A stretch of DNA of 6,799 nucleotides from Nanobdellota archaeon (GCA_023131705.1 JAGLZG010000096.1:1-6799), one strand, 5' to 3'; positions 1-6,254 are shown, counted from the first letter of the stretch. Translations and numbers: made by a program. The notes: generated by a model from the letters alone, not told the origin.

Positions 1-14
1 TGATAAAATTGAAA

Positions 15-18
15 GAGG
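15..18 (+). promoter_or_regulatory. Shine-Dalgarno deciding the start of the cysteine-cluster gene
   Basis: GAGG is followed by an 8-base spacer and then ATG at 27. It lies inside the reading frame that opens at TTG 9, so it argues for the shorter protein. Confidence 0.6.
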
Positions 19-26
19 AAATCCCG

Positions 27-539
27 ATGATAAGCATAACAACTAAAACACCATTAAAGGATGTTTTAAAGTTAGGCAAGGAATGCGATAAATGCGGCCA
101 TTGCTGCAAATATGGCTCTGGTTTTTTAGTGGAAGATGATGCTAAAAAAATAGCAGATTTTTTAGGAATTTCAGAAAAAAAGCTAAAAGGAAAATATCTG
201 GAAGAAGGTGAAAAATTCAATACAAAGCTGTTAAGGCCTAAAACAATAAAAAAAGACAAGCCGTATGGCGAGTGCGTGTTTTATGATGGCAAACAAGGGT
301 GCACAATACAGGAAGTTAAGCCATTACATTGCAGGATTGGCTCATGCACAGAACATGGAGATGCTTTAAGCCATTGGTTCACTCTAAAATATTTTGTTAA
401 TAAAAATAACCCTGAATCAATAAGGCAGTGGGCAACATTCCTGAAAACACGCTCAACAATACCAGGCGGTGAACTGCATAATTTAGTTCCTGATAAAAAA
501 CTGTTGAATAAAATATTGAGTTATGAAATATTAAGATGA
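27..539 (+). CDS. YkgJ-family cysteine-cluster (CxxCxxCC) protein
   Basis: A 170-residue protein with the hallmark of the YkgJ/UPF0153 family (putative zinc- or iron-chelating proteins). C20, C23, C26 and C27 form CxxCxxCC near the N-terminus. A second cluster follows at C83, C92, C102 and C107, where the family pattern C-x8-C-x-I-x3-(R/K)-P-x2-C-R is visible. The eight cysteines probably bind metal, but no enzymatic reaction is established for the family. No signal peptide or membrane segment is visible, so it is probably cytoplasmic. The frame is also open from a TTG at 9, but GAGG at 15-18 lies 8 bases before ATG 27, so I take ATG 27. The stop overlaps the next start as ATGA (536-539), indicating translational coupling with the hydrolase gene. 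Family call is confident; function is unknown. Confidence 0.85.
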   Translation: MISITTKTPLKDVLKLGKECDKCGHCCKYGSGFLVEDDAKKIADFLGISEKKLKGKYLEEGEKFNTKLLRPKTIKKDKPYGECVFYDGKQGCTIQEVKPLHCRIGSCTEHGDALSHWFTLKYFVNKNNPESIRQWATFLKTRSTIPGGELHNLVPDKKLLNKILSYEILR

Positions 540-1201
540 AAACAATGAAAATAACAAAATATCCACAAAGTTGTGTATTAATTGAATATAAGAATAAAAG
601 GATTTTAATAGATCCTGGAAAATATGTTTATGAACAAACAGACATAAAACCAGAAGACTGGGAAAATATTGATATTCTTCTATTAACACATGAGCATGCA
701 GATCATACAATGCAAGAAGCAATCACTGTAATTGTTAAAAAAAACAACCCATTAATTTTAACAAACAAATCTACTCATGATATTCTGGAAGTAGAAGGAA
801 TAAATTCAGAAATATTAGAACCTGAACAAGAAAAAGTTATTGATGATATTAAAATAAAAGGAATTAATGAAACCCATGGAGATTTACCTTCTGGTAATCC
901 TAAACCAAATGTAATTGGATTCCTAATTGATGACAAAATATATCATCCAGGAGATACAATATATCTAGAAGAAAAACCATACGCAGACGTTGTTCTTGTT
1001 CCAATATGTGGAAAAGTTGTAATGAATCCTGAAGAAGCTGCAAAGTTTGTAAAAGAAATAAAACCAAAGTTAGCAATACCTATTCATTATTCAAATCCAG
1101 ATTACATCACTACAACAGAAGGATTTGAAAAAGCAATGTCAGATTCAGACATTAAAATTAAAATTTTAAAAAATAAAGAATCAATTGAAATCGAGGTATG
1201 A
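536..1201 (+). CDS. metallo-beta-lactamase-fold metal-dependent hydrolase (UlaG/UPF0173-like)
   Basis: A 221-residue single-domain MBL-fold hydrolase. The metal-binding set looks complete: THEHADH at 51-57 (H52, H54, D56, H57), H114, D140 in HPGDT, and H184 in IPIHYSN. The strand ending in LIDPG at about residues 24-28, the short length and the lack of an extra domain fit the UlaG/UPF0173 group of putative metal-dependent hydrolases. Substrate cannot be told; relatives act on phosphodiester, lactone or thioester bonds. The start at 536 overlaps the previous stop (ATGA); an in-frame ATG at 545 is equally possible, and neither has a clear Shine-Dalgarno, so coupling from the upstream gene may drive translation. 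By hand count, positions 541-840 are about 27% G+C, against about 41% in a sample of dnaK. The gene may therefore have a different history or expression level. Confidence 0.85.
   Translation: MKTMKITKYPQSCVLIEYKNKRILIDPGKYVYEQTDIKPEDWENIDILLLTHEHADHTMQEAITVIVKKNNPLILTNKSTHDILEVEGINSEILEPEQEKVIDDIKIKGINETHGDLPSGNPKPNVIGFLIDDKIYHPGDTIYLEEKPYADVVLVPICGKVVMNPEEAAKFVKEIKPKLAIPIHYSNPDYITTTEGFEKAMSDSDIKIKILKNKESIEIEV
1193..1197 (+). promoter_or_regulatory. Shine-Dalgarno deciding the start of the DUF3467 gene
   Basis: GAGGT inside the last codons of the hydrolase gene stands 8 bases before ATG 1206. It supports that ATG over the in-frame TTG at 1185, which would overlap the upstream gene. Confidence 0.65.
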
Positions 1202-1205
1202 AAAA

Positions 1206-1568
1206 ATGGAAGAAAAAAAACAAAAAATAAATATGAACATTGGAGATGCCGGACATGATTTTTTTGCGCATGAAACATCAATCAACTTTAACCCAACACA
1301 GTTTATACTTGATTTTAAGTGCATAACACCAAGGGTTGATCCAAGAGCAAAAGAAAGCGCTGTAATAAATTTAAGGCACAATATAGTGATGCTTGATGCT
1401 TATCATGCAAAAAGATTTCAGGAATTGTTTGCAAAGGTGATTGATGATTATGAAAAAGAGTTTGGAAAGATAGAAAAGCCAAAACCAATGAAAATCATAG
1501 AGAAAAAACGAGCAAAAGGCAAAAAAGAAAGCATCAAAGAAAAAACAACACCATCATATTTTGGGTGA
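1206..1568 (+). CDS. DUF3467 family protein
   Basis: A 120-residue protein matching the DUF3467 layout. A start that tolerates acidic and polar residues leads to the core phrase F-N-P-T-Q-F-I-L-D-F (residues 28-37), then a P-x-V-x-P-R-A-K-like loop (42-49), then a helix with HAKRF (67-71) and the ending YEKEFGKIE (82-90), all typical of this small bacterial and archaeal family of unknown function. Residues 91-120 are a lysine-rich, probably disordered tail that most family members lack, and might contact nucleic acid or ribosomes. The start at ATG 1206 is fixed by GAGGT at 1193-1197. The gene starts 4 bases after the hydrolase stop and ends 6 bases before the next gene, so it sits inside the putative operon leading to dnaK. 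Biochemical role unknown. Confidence 0.8.
   Translation: MEEKKQKINMNIGDAGHDFFAHETSINFNPTQFILDFKCITPRVDPRAKESAVINLRHNIVMLDAYHAKRFQELFAKVIDDYEKEFGKIEKPKPMKIIEKKRAKGKKESIKEKTTPSYFG
1564..1568 (+). promoter_or_regulatory. Shine-Dalgarno overlapping the DUF3467 stop codon
   Basis: GGTGA, whose last three bases are the upstream TGA stop, lies 6 bases before ATG 1575. It supports coupled translation of the small 106-residue protein. Confidence 0.6.
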
Positions 1569-1574
1569 AAAAGA

Positions 1575-1895
1575 ATGAATCAAAAACAAAAATATTTCAT
1601 AAAAGCTGAAAAAATACTAAAATACATAATCACAGATGATGACGAAACAGACACATTGATCATGTGCAAAAGCAGTGAGATAGATTTAGTAACATCTGAT
1701 TATGACATCTATAAAGCATTGGCTTCTGTAAAGCCTTATGACAATTTCAAGCTAAACAAGCTTGCAAAATTCTTTGAGGTTGCAGAAATCATAAGCTATA
1801 AAGAAAAAATGCGGAAAGAAAAGCCAATACTAAAAGAAAATGATGTTGAAGAATTAAGAAAATTGGCTTTAGAAAAAAATAATAATCAATCTTAA
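1575..1895 (+). CDS. small protein of unknown function, faint PIN-like half-domain
   Basis: A 106-residue soluble, charged protein that I do not firmly recognise. The segment E-I-D-L-V-T-S-D-Y-D-I-Y-K-A-L at about 35-49, after an acidic helix containing D26-T27, resembles the second half of a PIN nuclease fold (the strand and acidic residues in the 'lvTsD.dly' region). However, the N-terminal strand with the first catalytic aspartate of a PIN domain is missing, so it is either a degenerate PIN relative or the likeness is chance. It has a good Shine-Dalgarno at 1564-1568 and lies in the same frame as the DUF3467 gene, separated by one TGA and two codons. It ends 16 bases before dnaK. Coding status is well supported by spacing and Shine-Dalgarno; function is not. 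Confidence 0.7.
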   Translation: MNQKQKYFIKAEKILKYIITDDDETDTLIMCKSSEIDLVTSDYDIYKALASVKPYDNFKLNKLAKFFEVAEIISYKEKMRKEKPILKENDVEELRKLALEKNNNQS

Positions 1896-1896
1896 C

Positions 1897-1902
1897 GGGG
1901 GT
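1897..1902 (+). promoter_or_regulatory. Shine-Dalgarno of dnaK
   Basis: GGGGGT lies 9 bases before ATG 1912, in the 16-base gap after the preceding stop. This G-rich site stands out in AT-rich surroundings and fits strong initiation. Confidence 0.6.
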
Positions 1903-1911
1903 AAAATAAAA

Positions 1912-3819
1912 ATGAAAAATGAAAAAAAATCCAATACTAAAAAAGAGAAGATAATCGGAATTGATTTAGGCACAAGCAATTCTGCTGCTGCTGTCCTGCA
2001 GGCAGGAAAACCTGTAATAATTCCTTCAGCAGAGGGCATAACCCAGTATGGGAAGGCTTTTCCTTCTGTTATTGCTTTTACAGCAGATAACCAAAAGCTT
2101 GTTGGAGAGCCAGCGAGAAGACAGGCTGTCTCAAATCCTGAAAGAACAATAACTGCTGCAAAAAGAAAGATGGGAACAAGCCATAAATACAAGATAAATG
2201 ACAAGGAATACACCCCTCAGCAGATCTCTTCTTTTTTACTCCAGAAAATAAAAAAAGATGCAGAAGAATTTGTTGGAGAGCCAATAAAAAAGGCAGTTAT
2301 AACTGTTCCTGCCTATTTTGATGATGACCAAAGACAGGCTACAAAAGACGCGGGAACTATAGCCGGATTAGAAGTCGTCAGGTTAGTCAATGAGCCAACA
2401 GCAGCTTCTATGGCTTATGGGTTAGATAAGTCTGAAAAAGACATGAAGATACTTGTATTTGATTTTGGAGGGGGAACTCTGGATGTTACAATAATGGAGT
2501 TTGGGGATGGTGTTTTTGAGGTTAAATCAACCTCTGGCGATACACATCTGGGAGGAACAGACATGGATGATACTTTAACAAATTTTATAGTTAATGATTT
2601 CAGGAAAAAAGAAGGCATTGACCTAAGCAAGGATGCAACAGCCATGCAAAGACTAAAAGAAGCTGCTGAAAAAGCAAAAATTGAGCTTTCTAATACAATG
2701 GAAACAGATATTAACATTCCATTCATAACAGAAAAAGACGGAACAGCAAAACATTTGACAATGAAGCTAACAAGGGCAAAACTTGAGCAGCTTGTTGAGC
2801 ATATTATTGAAAAATGCAGGCATCCAATGGAACAGGCATTAAAAGACGCTAAATTAAACAAAGATGATGTCAATAAGATAATAATGGTTGGCGGACCAAC
2901 AAGAATGCCAATTGTAAGAAAATTTGTAGAAGACATTATTGGAAAAAAGGCTGAGAGGGGAGTTGATCCTATGGAGTGCGTTGCCCAGGGCGCAGCAATA
3001 CAGGCAGGCATTTTAGCAGGAGATATAAAAGATATTTTGCTTTTGGATGTTACACCATTAACATTAGGCATAGAAACACTTGGCGGAGTAAAAACAGAAC
3101 TTATTCCAAGGAATACGACGATACCAACAAAGAAAAGCCAGATATTCTCAACAGCTGCAGAGAACCAGCCTGCTGTAACAATCAATGTTTTACAGGGTGA
3201 AAGGCCAATGGCTGCTGACAATAAAAGCCTTGGAAGATTTGACCTGGTTGGAATCCCACCTGCGCCAAGAGGCATTCCCCAGATAGAGGTTACATTTGAC
3301 ATTGATGCAAACGGGATAATCCATGTATCTGCAAAGGATTTAGGCACTGGAAAAGAGCAAAAAATACAGATTACAGCATCGCAAAAACTAAATGAAGAAG
3401 ATATAGATAAAATGAGAAAAGATGCAGAAGCGCATGCAGAAGAAGACAAGAAAAGAAAAGAAGAGATAGAAACAATCAACCAGGCAGATGCACTGGTCTA
3501 TTCAACTGAAAAACTTTTCAAGGAATTTGAAGGCAAGGTTGACAAAAAAGAAATTGAAGAGGTAAAAGGTAAAGTAATGGAACTGAAAGAATTGCTAAAG
3601 CCTGATAAAAAAGATATAGAAGCGATTAAGAAAAAAACAGAAGAAATCAACCAAATTGTGCAAAAGATGTCAACAGAGATGTACCAGAAAGTAGCTGCTG
3701 AGCAGGCGAAAAAACAGCAGGCAGGACAAGAACAAGCAGGAAAAACAGAAACAAAAAAGAAAAAAGATGATAAGGTTGTTGACGCTGATTACAAGGTTGA
3801 TGATGAGAAAAAGAAATAA
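1912..3819 (+). CDS. dnaK: molecular chaperone DnaK (Hsp70)
   Basis: A complete 635-residue Hsp70, the ATP-driven cytosolic chaperone that binds exposed hydrophobic segments. The nucleotide-binding domain (about 14-372) shows GIDLGTSNS (16-24), catalytic K84, E161 in NEPTAA, DFGGGTLDVT (184-193, with T189 and D191) and GGPTRMP (327-333). The interdomain linker ILLLD is at 375-379, followed by the beta substrate-binding domain, the helical lid (about 495-600) and a charged tail with VVDADY, like the bacterial DnaK C-terminus. It lacks the roughly 24-residue insert found after the catalytic lysine region in E. coli DnaK. It also has a longer EG...GKAFPS loop in place of EGxRxTPS, as in Thermoplasma-like archaeal DnaK. 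About 12 lysine-rich residues precede the first strand. Archaeal dnaK genes are thought to descend from bacterial transfer. It closes the putative five-gene run; its usual partners grpE and dnaJ are not beside it. Confidence 0.98.
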   Translation: MKNEKKSNTKKEKIIGIDLGTSNSAAAVLQAGKPVIIPSAEGITQYGKAFPSVIAFTADNQKLVGEPARRQAVSNPERTITAAKRKMGTSHKYKINDKEYTPQQISSFLLQKIKKDAEEFVGEPIKKAVITVPAYFDDDQRQATKDAGTIAGLEVVRLVNEPTAASMAYGLDKSEKDMKILVFDFGGGTLDVTIMEFGDGVFEVKSTSGDTHLGGTDMDDTLTNFIVNDFRKKEGIDLSKDATAMQRLKEAAEKAKIELSNTMETDINIPFITEKDGTAKHLTMKLTRAKLEQLVEHIIEKCRHPMEQALKDAKLNKDDVNKIIMVGGPTRMPIVRKFVEDIIGKKAERGVDPMECVAQGAAIQAGILAGDIKDILLLDVTPLTLGIETLGGVKTELIPRNTTIPTKKSQIFSTAAENQPAVTINVLQGERPMAADNKSLGRFDLVGIPPAPRGIPQIEVTFDIDANGIIHVSAKDLGTGKEQKIQITASQKLNEEDIDKMRKDAEAHAEEDKKRKEEIETINQADALVYSTEKLFKEFEGKVDKKEIEEVKGKVMELKELLKPDKKDIEAIKKKTEEINQIVQKMSTEMYQKVAAEQAKKQQAGQEQAGKTETKKKKDDKVVDADYKVDDEKKK

Positions 3820-3846
3820 TATGGATAATATTAAAGAAAAACAAAT

Positions 3847-3853
3847 AAGGTGA
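3847..3853 (+). promoter_or_regulatory. Shine-Dalgarno deciding the start of the NucS-like gene
   Basis: AAGGTGA lies 5 bases before ATG 3859. The same frame is open from a GTG at 3850, but that GTG is part of this Shine-Dalgarno, so ATG 3859 is the start. Confidence 0.75.
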
Positions 3854-3858
3854 TAATT

Positions 3859-4617
3859 ATGAATCAAAAATTAGCTATGGAACAAAGATTGGGTTATTCT
3901 TATGTAAAACATGGTATATTATTTCCAGGTCAAAAAAATAGGACAATTTTTCCACCCATAAATAAACCTTTTTTAATTGTAGCAGATAACAGAGAATATA
4001 ATGTACATTTAGAGGGGCAAAATCGTATAAGTTTCAAAAAGTGGTTTACGATTAAAGGAAAAAACGTCAAACCAGGAGATATAGTCAGACTGTATGAAAT
4101 AGAGCCTATGCACAAATACTTACTGGAACACGAATCTGTTGATCCTTCAAGTACAGAAGAAATAGAAAAAAACTACCAAAAAGAAGAAATTGATTTTTCT
4201 ATGTCTTTGAGTATAGAAAGAGATATGAAATTATTTTTATTAAAAAAATTAGATCAATTGGAACTTGGTTTAAAGTTATATAAAGAAGGGGATATAGATG
4301 GCTTTGAGTTTTATACAGAAGAGGGTGTAGGAAGGATAGATATTTTAGCTATGGATAAAGATAATAATTTTGTTGTTATTGAATGTAAAACTTCTAAAAC
4401 AAGTGACCAAACTGTAGGTCAAATAAATCGATATATAAATTGGGTAAAGAAAAATCTTGCAGAAAATGAAGAGGTAAGAGGACTAATCATTGCTAACCAA
4501 TTCGACAAAAATATTAAATGGGCTATTGAAAATTTACCATATATCAAATTAAAAAAGTATGAAGTAAACTTCAAATTTACTGATGATACTCAAAAAGAAG
4601 AATTAATGAAAGTTTGA
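3859..4617 (+). CDS. NucS/DUF91-family PD-(D/E)XK endonuclease with a divergent N-terminal domain
   Basis: A 252-residue protein whose C-terminal half (about 115-235) is the NucS/EndoMS-type nuclease domain (DUF91, RecB-like fold). Visible motifs are E120 in SIERD, D161 in VGRIDIL, E175-x-K177 in VVIECK, and Q188-x3-Y192, so the active site looks complete. The distal phrase LKKYEVNFKF is also typical. NucS enzymes cut branched or mismatched DNA. Residues 1-92 do not look like the NucS dimer domain: they form a beta-rich module with FPP, an aromatic patch at W62-F63 and KPGD (71-74) before IEP, reminiscent of nucleic-acid-binding domains fused to restriction nucleases. An acidic linker (93-113) joins the halves. 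It stands alone 39 bases after dnaK and 28 before the flavoprotein gene. Nuclease call is strong; substrate is unknown, with mismatch repair or restriction-like defence both possible. Confidence 0.85.
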   Translation: MNQKLAMEQRLGYSYVKHGILFPGQKNRTIFPPINKPFLIVADNREYNVHLEGQNRISFKKWFTIKGKNVKPGDIVRLYEIEPMHKYLLEHESVDPSSTEEIEKNYQKEEIDFSMSLSIERDMKLFLLKKLDQLELGLKLYKEGDIDGFEFYTEEGVGRIDILAMDKDNNFVVIECKTSKTSDQTVGQINRYINWVKKNLAENEEVRGLIIANQFDKNIKWAIENLPYIKLKKYEVNFKFTDDTQKEELMKV

Positions 4618-4631
4618 GAGACTCTAGATAA

Positions 4632-4644
4632 TTTATTTTTAAAT
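4632..4644 (+). promoter_or_regulatory. possible TATA element before the flavoprotein operon
   Basis: The T/A-only run TTTATTTTTAAAT lies in the 28-base gap after the NucS-like gene. If the flavoprotein starts at the second ATG (4661), the left part of this run is centred about 26 bases upstream, as expected for a leaderless archaeal transcript. That would fit the lack of a Shine-Dalgarno. The T-run could instead act as an archaeal terminator for the upstream gene. It overlaps a 6-bp inverted repeat (4630-4635 with 4640-4645). Confidence 0.3.
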
Positions 4645-4645
4645 T

Positions 4646-5173
4646 ATGAATATTAAAAAAATGAAACTCTTAGCAATCTGTGGTTCGCCAAGAAAAGGAA
4701 ATACAGAGTTTATGCTAAACAAAGTTCTGGAAGGTGCTGGCAATGTTGACAAAGAGTTAATTCTTTTGAGAAATTTAGATATAAAACATTGCATTGGTTG
4801 TTGTGTTTGTGAAAAAGCAGGAAAATGTCCTATAGAAGATGATATGCAGGAAATTCTTAAAAAACTTGAAGAAGCAGATGCAATAGTAATTGGCTCTCCA
4901 ACCTATTTTGATAATGTAACTGGCTTATTAAAAAATTTTATGGACAGGATGCATCCATTGTATAATAAATTTAAACTTAAAAACAAAAAATTTGCTGTTA
5001 TTTCAACTGGTTCAGCTGACCAAAACTCAATTAAAGGTACTATTGATAATTTAAAAAAATTTGGAGAAATAATGAAAATGAATTTAGTTGGGACAGTTTC
5101 TGTAAATGACAAGCACATAAAAGATGAAGAAGTAATAAACGAACTGAAAAAACTAGGACAAAAACTAAAATGA
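4646..5173 (+). CDS. iron-sulfur flavoprotein-like NAD(P)H-dependent FMN reductase
   Basis: A 175-residue flavodoxin-fold protein of the NADPH-dependent FMN reductase family. GSPRKGNT (13-20) is the FMN phosphate loop. GSPTYF (83-88), followed by V-T-G-L-L-K-N-F-M-D-R (91-101), is the usual second flavin and dimer motif. Between them C49, C52, C55 and C61 form CX2CX2CX5C, which fits the compact CX2CX2CX4-7C motif of archaeal iron-sulfur flavoprotein (Isf) that binds a 4Fe-4S cluster. This suggests electron transfer, perhaps to oxygen species or quinone-like acceptors. It is a little shorter than Methanosarcina Isf. The start may be 4646 or the in-frame ATG at 4661; the latter begins MKLLAICGSP, the more usual N-terminus, and fits the TATA-like run upstream. 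It overlaps the first HD gene by ATGA. Confidence 0.9.
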   Translation: MNIKKMKLLAICGSPRKGNTEFMLNKVLEGAGNVDKELILLRNLDIKHCIGCCVCEKAGKCPIEDDMQEILKKLEEADAIVIGSPTYFDNVTGLLKNFMDRMHPLYNKFKLKNKKFAVISTGSADQNSIKGTIDNLKKFGEIMKMNLVGTVSVNDKHIKDEEVINELKKLGQKLK

Positions 5174-5709
5174 ACCTGCCAACAAAAAAAGAATGTTTAG
5201 AACTATTAAAAAAACATGGGCTTAGTGAAAAAAAGATTCAACATAGTGTTTTAGTAACTAAAGTTGCTGTTTTCTTAGCTAGAAAATTTATTAAAAAAGG
5301 GGAGAAAATTGATTTGAATTTAATTGAAGTTGGTGGTTTGCTGCATGATATTGGTGATTCCGAATCAGAAGATAAGATAAATCATGGAGATGTTGGTGTA
5401 GAAATACTAAAGAAGATTAATCTTGATCAGAAAATTATAAATATTGTGAGAAAACACATCTTAAAATCTGTTTTGGATGATGCTCCAAAGACATGGGAAG
5501 AAAAAATAGTTTTTTATGCTGATAAAAGGGTTAATTCAAGAGAGGTTAGGATAATAAGTATTGAAGAGAGAACAAAAAAATGGCCGAATAAGTTTCCAAA
5601 ACACAAGGAATCTATCATAGAGGCAATAAAAATTGCAAAAAACCTTGAAAAAGAGCTATTTTCACATTTAGATTTTAAACCAGAAGAATTAAAGGATTTG
5701 ATAAAATGA
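5170..5709 (+). CDS. HD-domain phosphohydrolase, first of two tandem paralogues
   Basis: A 179-residue single-domain HD protein. Metal ligands of the superfamily are visible: H25, H59-D60 (LLHDIGD), H72, H96 (VRKH) and D118 in YADKRV. TWEEK (108-112) just before YADKRV is typical of small archaeal HD hydrolases. HD proteins use metals to hydrolyse phosphomonoesters or diesters of nucleotides; the substrate here cannot be told. The C-terminus ends FSHLDFKPEEL plus a short tail. It overlaps the flavoprotein stop and the second HD start by 4 bases each, so all three are probably made from one message. AGGA at 5155-5158 is 11 bases upstream, a poor Shine-Dalgarno, so coupling probably matters. 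Compared with its neighbour it has one residue fewer between HD and the third histidine and reads HDIGDSES, where the neighbour reads HDLDKIP. Confidence 0.9.
   Translation: MNLPTKKECLELLKKHGLSEKKIQHSVLVTKVAVFLARKFIKKGEKIDLNLIEVGGLLHDIGDSESEDKINHGDVGVEILKKINLDQKIINIVRKHILKSVLDDAPKTWEEKIVFYADKRVNSREVRIISIEERTKKWPNKFPKHKESIIEAIKIAKNLEKELFSHLDFKPEELKDLIK
5645..5687 (+). repeat. 43-bp direct repeat, copy 1 (3' end of first HD gene)
   Basis: This tract matches 6178-6220 at 42 of 43 positions, with one mismatch (C5656 against A6189) and 31 uninterrupted identical bases at 5657-5687. It encodes EKELFSHLDFKPEE. The matching bases include third codon positions, although most of the two genes has diverged far more. 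Confidence 0.9.
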
Positions 5710-6254
5710 ACCTCCCAACAAAACAACAGTGTTTTGAAATATTCAAGGAACATAAAGTTCCACAGAATATAATAGAACATTGTCTGATGGTTAACAAGAT
5801 TGCTGTTTTTTTAGCTGAAAAACTAAAACAAAAAGGCATCGAGATTAATATTGACTTGTTGGACAGGGCTTCTCTGTTGCATGATTTAGACAAGATACCT
5901 ACACTAAAAAATCATCTAGAGCATGGCGAACTATCTAAAAAAATAATGACAGAAAAAGGCTATCCAGAGCTTGGAAAACTAATAAAAGTACATACATGCG
6001 AGAATATTAAAAAAGGATTAGTAAATACATGGGAGGAAAAATTATTAAATTACGCTGATATGAGGGTTTTAAATGACAAGATTGTTCCTGCTCACAAAAG
6101 ATTTGAGTATGGAAGAAAAAGATATCCTCATTTTGCAAAGCCAGAGCACAGGATAACTGAAAAACTAGCATTTGAAATTGAAAAAGAGATATTTTCACAT
6201 TTAGATTTTAAACCAGAAGAGTTAGAAGAAGAAATGAAAAATAGAAAAGTTTAA
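5706..6254 (+). CDS. HD-domain phosphohydrolase, second of two tandem paralogues
   Basis: A 182-residue paralogue of the preceding gene with the same order of ligands: H25, H59-D60 (LLHDLDK), H73, H96 (KVHT) and D118 in YADMRV, so both copies look catalytically complete. By eye the first 60 residues are about 47% identical to the first copy (28 of 60). The last shared segment, EKEIFSHLDFKPEEL, is 14 of 15 identical, and its DNA is nearly unchanged. Both begin MNLPTK. The region after YADMRV carries a basic, aromatic segment (RFEYGRKRY) that differs from the first copy. AAGGAT at 5692-5697 is an 8-base-spaced Shine-Dalgarno, and the start overlaps the previous stop as ATGA. The stop codon lies inside the TATA-like element of the next gene. 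The pair might work as a heterodimer or on different nucleotides; that is inference. Confidence 0.9.
   Translation: MNLPTKQQCFEIFKEHKVPQNIIEHCLMVNKIAVFLAEKLKQKGIEINIDLLDRASLLHDLDKIPTLKNHLEHGELSKKIMTEKGYPELGKLIKVHTCENIKKGLVNTWEEKLLNYADMRVLNDKIVPAHKRFEYGRKRYPHFAKPEHRITEKLAFEIEKEIFSHLDFKPEELEEEMKNRKV
6178..6220 (+). repeat. 43-bp direct repeat, copy 2 (3' end of second HD gene)
   Basis: Partner of 5645-5687, offset by 533 bp. The uninterrupted 31-bp identical run is 6190-6220. Both copies are in the same reading phase of their genes, so this is a coding repeat, not an inserted element. Confidence 0.9.

Noticed and set aside
9..26. Longer N-termini from TTG 9, TTG 1185 and GTG 3850 for three genes.
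   Set aside because: In each case a Shine-Dalgarno sequence lies inside the would-be extension at 5-8 bases before an ATG, so the ATG starts at 27, 1206 and 3859 are preferred.
1566..1577. The in-frame TGA between the DUF3467 gene and the next gene as a recoded codon (read-through or selenocysteine) making one long protein.
   Set aside because: A good Shine-Dalgarno and ATG for the second gene overlap or follow the TGA at once, and no stem-loop for recoding is evident. Two separate proteins are simpler.
2415..3479. A 354-codon open frame on the minus strand opposite dnaK.
   Set aside because: It is fully antisense to an unmistakable dnaK, its translation is serine- and isoleucine-rich with no motif, and it has no Shine-Dalgarno or promoter. 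It is a shadow of dnaK codon bias.
3814..3822. AAATAATAT over the dnaK stop as a TATA box for the NucS-like gene.
   Set aside because: The position (about 37 bases before ATG 3859) is acceptable but the match to box A is poor, and such strings are common here.
4618..4645. Inverted repeat AATTTA/TAAATT (4630-4635 and 4640-4645) as a firm terminator or operator.
   Set aside because: Six A/T-only base pairs in AT-rich DNA arise easily by chance. The stretch is kept only as a weak TATA candidate.
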